Shown here in pieces: positions 1 through 5,344 of a stretch of 5,344 nt of DNA; position 1 is the first letter of the stretch, and each line of letters opens with the position of its first letter. The stretch is from Gammaproteobacteria bacterium. GTDB taxonomy: Bacteria > Pseudomonadota > Gammaproteobacteria > SZUA-140. The notes under the pieces are model-generated. The model saw only the letters and a list, made by a program, of their open reading frames with translations, was not told the DNA's origin and did no database searches. Made by a program: the position numbers and the translations under genes. The stretch spans positions 1 through 5,344 of the forward strand of contig JALSHQ010000073.1 in assembly GCA_026982145.1 (NCBI GenBank). The letters run 5' to 3'.

Positions 1-1
1 G

Positions 2-883
2 CTCTGGAACATCAAAAATCTCGACTGGGATCCCTCTTTAATCACACTGTTTGAGCTTCCCGATAATCCGCTGCCATCCTGCGTCCCCAATCAACACCCT
101 TTTGGCACGATCACCATCGCCGGCCACACGATACCGATAGCTGTTGCGATAGGCGACCAGTCTGCGTCACTATTTGCATGGCAGCAATTACAGCACGATG
201 CGCTCTACATTAATATCGGCACTGGCGCCTTTATTCAACGCGTCACTGATAGTGATTGTGTGATCACCCCTCATCTCTTAACGAGCTTACTGCTGCAGAA
301 AAATAACAAGCCCTACTATGCGTTAGAAGGGACTGTAAATGGTGCAGGCAGCGCCCTAAGCTGGATTGAACAGCAGTTAAAGCCTAAAAACCTCTACCAA
401 CAACTGCCACAATGGCTGGATGAAAATGACAATAAAATGCTGTTTCTTAACGGCATCGCCGGGCTTGGATCGCCTTATTGGCAGCCCGATTTCAATTCGC
501 GGTTTTTAGGTGAGGGGGATGATCAACAGAAAATCGTCGCCGTCATCGAGAGCATCGCTTTTCTTTTACAATGCAACATCGAACAACTCCAAATAGAGCG
601 CCCCGGCGCTACAAAAATATTGATCAGCGGCGGACTCGCACAACTTAATGGCCTCTGCCAGCGCATTGCGGATCTCAGTGGGCTGATGGTTCACCGCATG
701 GCGGAATGTGAAGCGACGGCCAGTGGCCTAGCGTGGCTGCTGAGAGAAGCACAAGCGGAATCAATGGCCAGCAGCAACCATTGGAAAAAGCATGAGGTCG
801 AGCTCATCTCGCCACAACGTAATGAGAAACTCACCGCGCGTTATCGACGCTGGCAACTAGCGATGGCACAAGCACTCAACTAG
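2..883 (+). CDS. FGGY-family carbohydrate kinase, glycerol-kinase-like (5' end missing)
   Basis: This is the C-terminal part (293 residues) of an ATP-dependent sugar/polyol kinase, open from the window edge to a TAG stop. Visible FGGY motifs are a glycerol-kinase-like LDWDPSLITLFELP near residue 7, GDQSASLF at 51-58 (compare GDQQAALF in GlpK), NIGTGAF at 71-77 (phosphate-binding loop of the second actin-like lobe), EGTVNGAG at 109-116, GLGSPYW at 154-160 and the adenine-side ISGGLAQLNGL at 208-218. E. coli GlpK is about 502 residues, so roughly 200 N-terminal residues lie upstream. The expected reaction is ATP + glycerol to sn-glycerol-3-phosphate in the cytoplasm. The neighbouring diesterase and glycerol-3-phosphate dehydrogenase genes support glycerol as substrate, but the sequence is divergent and the substrate-binding N-lobe cannot be seen, so another polyol is possible. 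A 63-bp gap without a terminator leads to the next gene, suggesting co-transcription. Confidence 0.88.
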   Translation, partial: LWNIKNLDWDPSLITLFELPDNPLPSCVPNQHPFGTITIAGHTIPIAVAIGDQSASLFAWQQLQHDALYINIGTGAFIQRVTDSDCVITPHLLTSLLLQKNNKPYYALEGTVNGAGSALSWIEQQLKPKNLYQQLPQWLDENDNKMLFLNGIAGLGSPYWQPDFNSRFLGEGDDQQKIVAVIESIAFLLQCNIEQLQIERPGATKILISGGLAQLNGLCQRIADLSGLMVHRMAECEATASGLAWLLREAQAESMASSNHWKKHEVELISPQRNEKLTARYRRWQLAMAQALN

Positions 884-946
884 TGCTATACCATCCATGA
901 TAAATTCACCCATACTCATCGGTTCAAAGACAGTTCAAAATTAACC

Positions 947-1705
947 ATGAAAATCCCCGCACTCATCGCACATCGTGGACACGCTGCTCGCTACCCTGAA
1001 AACAGCTTGCTCGCCATCGAATCGGCACTGAAAGCGGGGGCCTGCTATGTTGAGGTGGATATCCAGCTCACTGCCGATGGCGTTCCCGTGCTGTTTCACG
1101 ATGATGATATGCAACGCATTACGGGACACAAGCAACAGATCACACAACTCAACGCGGCGCAACTTCGTCACTATTACGCATCAGAAAAAAAACGTTTTGG
1201 AGATCAGTTTAATAACACCCCCATTCCAACACTTGAAGCACTGCTCACACTTCTGCGTGGCTGGCCTAACCGTTACGCTTTTATCGAGATCAAAGAAGAG
1301 AGCACAAAAATCTTTGGCACTGAATTTGTCGTTAAAAAAATCATGGCACAGCTCACACCTCTGGGGGCACAATGCATTCCCATCTCATATGACATTGCTG
1401 CCCTTGAAACAGCGCGAAGATTGGGTGCAAAGCAGATCGGCTGGGTGGCTGCCCGGTGGGATGAGGCGTCGCGTAAAACTGCGCACCGGTTATCACCCGA
1501 TTACCTCTTTACAAACTACACGCGACTACCCAAGGATCAGAGAGAAATTTGGCGTGGTTCATGGCAGTGGGCACTCTATGAGGTGACCGACCCTGAACTG
1601 GCACTCACCTTGGCTGGCAAAGGCATTGATATGATCGAAACAATGGAGATTGCAGCGATGTTATCTGACCCGGTGCTTAATAAAAAATCTTGCCAAGGGG
1701 GATAG
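947..1705 (+). CDS. Glycerophosphodiester phosphodiesterase, cytoplasmic (UgpQ-like)
   Basis: This 252-residue protein is close to the length of E. coli UgpQ (247) and has no signal peptide or membrane segment, so it should be cytoplasmic. It would hydrolyse glycerophosphodiesters such as glycerophosphocholine or glycerophosphoethanolamine to sn-glycerol-3-phosphate and an alcohol. GDPD-fold hallmarks are present: HRG at 9-11 with PENS at 17-20, the metal-binding pair E36 and D38 in VEVDIQLTADG, catalytic H51 in LFHDD, and E114/K116 in FIEIKEE. The C-terminal barrel strand reads GIDMIETM (226-233) where UgpQ has GVDCICTD, so the usual Asp after Thr is Met. The ATG at 947 is chosen because it places the HRG motif at the normal distance from the N-terminus; no good Shine-Dalgarno precedes it. 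The gene ends 2 bp before the dehydrogenase start, and its last codons contain that gene's ribosome binding site, which points to one operon with translational coupling. Confidence 0.92.
   Translation: MKIPALIAHRGHAARYPENSLLAIESALKAGACYVEVDIQLTADGVPVLFHDDDMQRITGHKQQITQLNAAQLRHYYASEKKRFGDQFNNTPIPTLEALLTLLRGWPNRYAFIEIKEESTKIFGTEFVVKKIMAQLTPLGAQCIPISYDIAALETARRLGAKQIGWVAARWDEASRKTAHRLSPDYLFTNYTRLPKDQREIWRGSWQWALYEVTDPELALTLAGKGIDMIETMEIAAMLSDPVLNKKSCQGG
1695..1701 (+). promoter_or_regulatory. Ribosome binding site of the glycerol-3-phosphate dehydrogenase gene
   Basis: AAGGGGG lies six bases before the ATG at 1708 and inside the last codons of the diesterase gene. It decides the start: the frame is also open from a TTG at 1690, but that codon has no comparable site, and starting at 1708 puts the FAD-binding strand (YDVMIIGGG) at residues 6-14, as usual for the family. 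Confidence 0.8.
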
Positions 1706-1707
1706 CT

Positions 1708-2916
1708 ATGGCGAGCAATCTTTATGATGTCATGATCATCGGCGGTGGTATTCATGGTGTCGGGGTCGCGCAAGCGGCAGCGGCTGCCGGGCACTCTGTG
1801 CTGCTGCTAGAAAAATCCACGCTGGCCAGCGGCACGTCGAGCCGCTCCAGCAAGTTGATTCACGGTGGACTGCGCTACCTTGAGGGGATGCAACTCTCGC
1901 TGGTTCACGAATGTTTGCGCGAACGTGCGCTACTGTTGAAAAACGCGCCTTCGCTGGTCAAGCTGCTGCCATTTCATATCCCGATTTATAAAGACACCAG
2001 CCGTCGCCCCGGGTTAATTCGCAGCGGCCTGTCACTCTATTCGATACTGGGCGGGCTGAATCATGCTAGCCGCTTTCGCTCACTGAGTCGAAGCAAATGG
2101 CATCAGCTAGACGGCCTCGACACCCTTGAGCTAGAAGCTGTCTTCCGATACTACGATGCGCAGACTGATGATGCCGCACTCACACGCGCTGTCATGCACT
2201 CCGCCCAATCACTCGGGGCAACGCTTGAGACGGGGGCACAATTCATTGCCGCTCAACTCAACAGTGAAGGGGTCTCGATACAATATCAAAAAGGGCAACA
2301 AACCATCAGTTGCAACGCGCGCACGCTGGTTAACGCTGCCGGGCCATGGGTCAACCAAGTGCTGGAAAAAATCACTCCAGAGCAACATCCACACCCGATT
2401 GACCTTATTCAGGGTGCACACATCATCATCGAAGGGCAACTCACCCAAGGGATCTATTATATGGAAGCGCCCAGCGATCAGCGTGCGGTTTTCGCAATGC
2501 CGTGGCAAGGTAAAACACTTGTCGGCACAACCGAGACACGCTACGACCCTGCCATGAATCCAGGTAAGGTTGCCCCATTAGCAAGTGAGATTAACTACCT
2601 GCTAGAGACGGTCGCGCACTATTTTCCCGCCTATCGCAACCTCCCAGCAACCGAGATCTGTAGCGCCTTTGCCGGACTGCGCGTGCTGCCCGGCACTAGC
2701 AACCATGATGGTGCCGCTTTCTCACGCCCCCGCGAGACAGTACTGCAGAGTGACCATGACAGCGCTATTCGCCTGCTCACCATTTATGGCGGCAAGCTAA
2801 CCGCCTATCGTGCGACTGCTGAAAAGTGCCTTAAGCGGCTCCGGCCCAGCCTTCCTACTCAAACCCCTGTCGCTGACACCCGAAAACTCACCTTACAAGA
2901 CCCGCTTAAGCAGTAG
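1708..2916 (+). CDS. glpD: FAD-dependent glycerol-3-phosphate dehydrogenase, short form without the C-terminal domain
   Basis: This 402-residue flavoprotein would oxidise sn-glycerol-3-phosphate to dihydroxyacetone phosphate and pass electrons to membrane quinone. The N-terminus carries the FAD dinucleotide-binding motif GGGIHGVG (12-19) and E35 at the end of the second strand, followed by the family signature GTSSRSSKLIHGGLRYLE (42-59). Further GlpD-like blocks are DAQTDDAALTRA, LVNAAGPWVNQ, LIQGAHIII, MPWQGKTLVGTTE and FAGLRVLPG (R325). The second GlpD signature, YGGKLTAYRATAE, starts at about residue 360. R56, R325 and K363 match GlpD positions that contact the substrate phosphate and flavin. 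E. coli GlpD is 501 residues; here only about 35 residues follow the GGKLTAYR motif, so the helical DAO_C domain is absent. The 144-bp downstream spacer is too short to hide it in another frame. The symbol is by family; a related short-form oxidoreductase with another substrate cannot be excluded. Confidence 0.88.
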   Translation: MASNLYDVMIIGGGIHGVGVAQAAAAAGHSVLLLEKSTLASGTSSRSSKLIHGGLRYLEGMQLSLVHECLRERALLLKNAPSLVKLLPFHIPIYKDTSRRPGLIRSGLSLYSILGGLNHASRFRSLSRSKWHQLDGLDTLELEAVFRYYDAQTDDAALTRAVMHSAQSLGATLETGAQFIAAQLNSEGVSIQYQKGQQTISCNARTLVNAAGPWVNQVLEKITPEQHPHPIDLIQGAHIIIEGQLTQGIYYMEAPSDQRAVFAMPWQGKTLVGTTETRYDPAMNPGKVAPLASEINYLLETVAHYFPAYRNLPATEICSAFAGLRVLPGTSNHDGAAFSRPRETVLQSDHDSAIRLLTIYGGKLTAYRATAEKCLKRLRPSLPTQTPVADTRKLTLQDPLKQ

Positions 2917-2979
2917 CACCGTCAAAAAAAGAAACCTAGAAGATACATCTAATCAATACCTACAGCACACCACCTCCGC

Positions 2980-3024
2980 ACTGTTTTTCAGTTAAGATAG
3001 TCATGCTCAGCAGAAAAAAACAGT
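2980..3024. repeat. AT-rich inverted repeat in the spacer between the two gene blocks
   Basis: ACTGTTTTT (2980-2988) is the exact reverse complement of AAAAACAGT (3016-3024), with 27 bases between the arms. The left arm also starts a small palindrome, ACTG-TTTTT-CAGT (2980-2992). The stem is A/T rich and no T-tract follows on the + strand, so it does not look like a standard intrinsic terminator. It could be a protein-binding site upstream of the lipoprotein gene, or chance in AT-rich DNA. The rest of the spacer (2917-3060) shows nothing recognisable: no convincing -35/-10 pair and no GC-rich hairpin. Confidence 0.35.
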
Positions 3025-3060
3025 CCCATAAAAACAAAATAAAAACATTCGAATAATAGA

Positions 3061-4155
3061 ATGAGTAGAGATCAAAATCCCGCTAATCGCACGCCTCGTA
3101 TCTCGTTACTAAAGATGCTAATGCTGCTCGTGCTAATCACGCTCAACGGCTGCGCTATTTTCAATCAACCATTAGCGCCCGACCCACCTGTGCTGGCCAC
3201 CAAAGTGGCGATACCGGAGGCACCCAAACGACCTGTGCCAGCACCACTGCCAACGCCCGCCATTATTATCGATGAAATCGCACCGCTTGATACCGCCATC
3301 ATCATCAGCCGCGACATCAAAAATCACCATGTTATTCACCATAAAATAGAGGCTCTCATTAAAGCGGAAAATGGCCATACTGAACCCTTTTACCTCTACC
3401 AGAGCAATGCTACCGAGATCATCCAACAGATTAAAGCCTCTAAACATAAGCAGGTTGTGGCGATCGGGCTGGCGGCTGCAAAAGCGGCCTCACAGCTTCA
3501 ACAGATGCCCGTGGTATTTTGCCAAGTTTATAACTACCAAGATCATCATCTCATCACAGACTACATTAAAGGGGTTAGCCTGATTCCCGCGATTGACCGA
3601 CAGTTCGAGGCGTGGAAGATGATCCTTCCAGAGTTAAAACAGGTTGGGTTTATTACCGGCAATGGCAAAACTGCATTCACCAAGCAGGCAACAGAACGTG
3701 CTGCCGCATATGGCGTTACACTGGTGAGTCGCGTGGTTAACAATGATAAAGAGATGTGGCGGGAATTTCGACGCCTAACAGCTCAGGTCGATGGGTTTTG
3801 GTTGCTGCCTGACAACCGCATTCTTAGCAAACGCACCCTGCGCAGCATGATGAGTTATAGCGCAAAACATGCCATGCCACTCTTCACAACTAACGGGCTA
3901 CTGCTACGAGCGGGGGCTGCCATTTCTGCGACGCAGTATAGTGATGACGTCGCTCACCAGGTTGTCAAACGACTACATGCGACGGCTCCTGATAACACCA
4001 TTCCCGGGGCTGATGTAGCACCACTTGAGCAAGCTCGTATTTTCATTAACACTCAAACGGTTAAACGCTTCAACCTTTTGACGCCTGAAAACAGCCCTAC
4101 CATCAGCTTTGAGTGGTGGCCATCGACTCAAGTTAACGCGACGCTGGTGCAATAG
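3061..4155 (+). CDS. Periplasmic lipoprotein with ABC-type solute-binding fold (ABC_sub_bind / TrpX-like)
   Basis: This 364-residue protein begins with a type II signal peptide: a basic n-region (R3, R10, R13, K18), hydrophobic LMLLVLITL, then the lipobox L-N-G-C with the lipidated cysteine at 31. Residue +2 is Ala, so the Lol rule predicts outer-membrane sorting. A Pro/Ala-rich tether follows (about 36-68), then a two-lobed binding domain. Blocks typical of the ABC_sub_bind family (PF04392) are VVAIGLAAAKAA from 132, MPVVFCQVYNY, GVSLIPAIDRQFEAWKMILPELKQVGFI, DGFWLLPDN from 244, MPLFTTNGLLLRAGA and SATQYSDDVAHQVVKRL. The family includes binding subunits of ABC importers; the ligand cannot be read here. 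No permease or ATPase gene is adjacent; instead a membrane diguanylate cyclase follows, so I infer a sensory role. ATG 3061 is preferred over ATG 3115, which would leave a signal peptide with no basic n-region. Neither has a good Shine-Dalgarno. Confidence 0.82.
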   Translation: MSRDQNPANRTPRISLLKMLMLLVLITLNGCAIFNQPLAPDPPVLATKVAIPEAPKRPVPAPLPTPAIIIDEIAPLDTAIIISRDIKNHHVIHHKIEALIKAENGHTEPFYLYQSNATEIIQQIKASKHKQVVAIGLAAAKAASQLQQMPVVFCQVYNYQDHHLITDYIKGVSLIPAIDRQFEAWKMILPELKQVGFITGNGKTAFTKQATERAAAYGVTLVSRVVNNDKEMWREFRRLTAQVDGFWLLPDNRILSKRTLRSMMSYSAKHAMPLFTTNGLLLRAGAAISATQYSDDVAHQVVKRLHATAPDNTIPGADVAPLEQARIFINTQTVKRFNLLTPENSPTISFEWWPSTQVNATLVQ

Positions 4156-4251
4156 TAAAATGATCTACGAACAGACAGGTGATAACAGCGGAACAACTTT
4201 GCCAACCCATCACCTTCTAAAGCCGCCATCTGCACAGGATAAATGCACTAC

Positions 4252-4255
4252 AGGA
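4252..4255 (+). promoter_or_regulatory. Ribosome binding site supporting a GTG start for the diguanylate cyclase
   Basis: AGGA lies six bases before the GTG at 4262, the best Shine-Dalgarno-like match in the 106-bp gap after the lipoprotein gene. It favours GTG 4262 over the in-frame ATG at 4160, which has only a weak, distant GGTG in front. Confidence 0.5.
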
Positions 4256-4261
4256 AACAGA

Positions 4262-5344
4262 GTGAAAGTTAAAACTAAAAAACGCAGTTTGGTCGGTGAT
4301 ATTTTACTCATTCATGTGGTCTATGCGGTTATCGTCTATTTAGCCGCCGCCTCTTCACTATGGTTGATGACAGGTTGGATTGTCGATAATAACCTAGAAA
4401 AATGGGGTGCTCGCTGGACGCAAGAACTCAACGAACTCGGCACTCCACTCTATGATGGTGACTCAAAACCTGACCGTTTTATTCATATCGAAGACTATAT
4501 CGAAAAATTCCCTGAAATTGCTTATGTTAGCTACTACAAGCGCGATGGCACCCTGTTTTACAGAGAAGCAAAAGCAGGGGCGGATCTCAGCCCGCTGAAT
4601 ATTCGCCTGAGCGCCCAACAGGTGGCTCGACTGGAGAGCACTCTCGCCACACAAAAACCTCGCATCATTGAGCAGCAGGAAAACGGCTCTCCTTATGTCA
4701 AAACATATACCCCTATTTGGATTGAATCCATTCCTGACGACGGCCTATTAGACTTTAATCTCGCTGATGCCGCGGCTGATGAGATCACACTCGTCGGCTT
4801 TGTTGAGCTTGGCCTAGATTTCACCCCATATGAAAAACAGCTTATAAATAACCTTATCCTTGGCAGTATTGTTATCCTGCTGATTTTTTTGATCATACTG
4901 ATGATCAGTAAAAACATTATCAAACGCGCGCTCAAACCGCTGGCTCAATTAAATGAACCACTTAAATGTCTCGCTGAGGGCAATACAGATATCGAAGTCC
5001 CCCCCTCAAAGCACCATGAAATCAACAATATCAGCCAAGCACTGAATACCACTATCAATGCCTTGCGTGAGCGCGATGCAACCCTGCTCCGCCTTGCCAA
5101 TCATGACTCCCTCACTGGGCTCTATAACCGAAATTTTTTCTCCGAAAAACTTGAGCAGATCGCTGCGACCAATAGCACTAGCGCACTGCTTTTTATTGAC
5201 CTTGATAACTTCAAATACATCAACGATACGCTCGGGCATGAGGCAGGGGACCGCATGTTAGTACAGGCCGCGCGCTGGTTCAGGCATCGCCTTAGAGAGC
5301 GCGACACACTCTGCCGTTTCGGTGGTGATGAGTTCACTATTCTG
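4262..5344 (+). CDS. Membrane diguanylate cyclase: periplasmic sensor, HAMP and GGDEF domains (3' end missing)
   Basis: The frame is open to the window edge (361 residues seen). A short basic N-terminus (KVKTKKR) precedes TM1 at about 10-36. A periplasmic region of about 155 residues follows, including FPEIAYVSYYKRDGTLFY, which resembles a Cache/PAS-like strand pattern. TM2 spans about 198-216, then comes a HAMP-like linker (ALKPLAQLNEPLKCLAEGNTDIEVP) and the GGDEF domain. GGDEF hallmarks are HDSLTGLYNR (281-290), metal-binding D313 in DLDNFKYIND, LGHEAGD, and an intact GGDEF at 354-358. RERD (345-348), five residues before GGDEF, matches the RxxD inhibitory site, so product inhibition by c-di-GMP is likely. 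The expected reaction is 2 GTP to c-di-GMP at the inner membrane. The last part of the GGDEF domain, and any domain after it such as EAL, lies outside the window. GTG 4262 is preferred for its Shine-Dalgarno; ATG 4160, four bases after the previous stop, would add 34 polar cytoplasmic residues. The preceding lipoprotein gene is probably co-transcribed and may supply the ligand signal. Confidence 0.88.
   Translation, partial: MKVKTKKRSLVGDILLIHVVYAVIVYLAAASSLWLMTGWIVDNNLEKWGARWTQELNELGTPLYDGDSKPDRFIHIEDYIEKFPEIAYVSYYKRDGTLFYREAKAGADLSPLNIRLSAQQVARLESTLATQKPRIIEQQENGSPYVKTYTPIWIESIPDDGLLDFNLADAAADEITLVGFVELGLDFTPYEKQLINNLILGSIVILLIFLIILMISKNIIKRALKPLAQLNEPLKCLAEGNTDIEVPPSKHHEINNISQALNTTINALRERDATLLRLANHDSLTGLYNRNFFSEKLEQIAATNSTSALLFIDLDNFKYINDTLGHEAGDRMLVQAARWFRHRLRERDTLCRFGGDEFTIL

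Noticed and set aside
260..262. GTG at 260 as the start of the kinase gene
   Set aside because: The same frame is open back to the window edge and carries kinase motifs upstream (GDQSASLF and NIGTGAF), so the gene is a 5'-partial and 260 is internal.
863..892. Possible promoter: ATGGCA, 18 bases, then TG-C-TATACC before the diesterase gene
   Set aside because: Each hexamer matches the sigma-70 consensus at only 4 of 6 positions and the -35 lies in the kinase coding sequence. The extended TG is suggestive, but this is too weak to annotate.
941..1372. Minus-strand open frames opposite the diesterase gene (941-1171 and 1181-1372)
   Set aside because: They lie wholly within a well-supported + strand gene, show no recognisable domain and have no ribosome binding site of note. 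They are reading-frame shadows.
1690..1707. TTG at 1690 as the dehydrogenase start
   Set aside because: It would overlap the diesterase end and use a rare start codon, while ATG 1708 has a strong AAGGGGG six bases upstream and gives the normal family N-terminus.
2810..2995. Open frame after the dehydrogenase signature as a frameshifted remnant of the missing C-terminal domain
   Set aside because: Its translation does not resemble the GlpD C-terminal domain, and it is too short (61 residues) to contain it.
4407..5337. Small open frames on both strands within the cyclase region
   Set aside because: The whole region is covered by one continuous frame with TM, HAMP and GGDEF motifs that runs off the window, and the small frames overlap it without any domain signal.

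Overview
The window holds five genes, all on the + strand and closely packed. The first and last run off the edges. No RNA gene, CRISPR array, insertion sequence or integrase is visible. Base composition is balanced (around 50% GC by eye), spacers are short, and the protein families (GlpD-like dehydrogenase, cytoplasmic UgpQ-like diesterase, lipoprotein, HAMP-GGDEF sensor) fit a Gram-negative bacterium, most likely a gammaproteobacterium. I cannot name a genus from the sequence.

Left block (2-2916): glycerol / glycerol-3-phosphate metabolism. It contains the C-terminal two thirds or so of an FGGY-family, glycerol-kinase-like enzyme, then a cytoplasmic glycerophosphodiester phosphodiesterase, then a FAD-dependent glycerol-3-phosphate dehydrogenase. 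The last two are separated by 2 bp, and a strong ribosome binding site lies inside the end of the diesterase gene. Together they would feed glycerol (by phosphorylation) and phospholipid-derived glycerophosphodiesters (by hydrolysis) into sn-glycerol-3-phosphate, which is oxidised to dihydroxyacetone phosphate. The dehydrogenase is about 100 residues shorter than E. coli GlpD because the C-terminal helical domain is absent.

A 144-bp AT-rich spacer (2917-3060) follows. It has no convincing terminator or sigma-70 promoter, only an AT-rich inverted repeat.

Right block (3061-5344): a probable signalling pair. A lipoprotein with an ABC-transporter-type periplasmic binding fold (ABC_sub_bind / TrpX-like) is followed by a membrane-bound diguanylate cyclase with two transmembrane helices, a periplasmic Cache/PAS-like region, a HAMP domain and a GGDEF domain cut off by the window edge. 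No transporter permease or ATPase lies between or beside them in the window, so the binding protein more likely serves as a ligand-sensing partner of the cyclase than as a transport component. This two-gene module is the most interesting item here. It resembles known associations of solute-binding proteins with c-di-GMP enzymes, so it may be under-described rather than wholly new.
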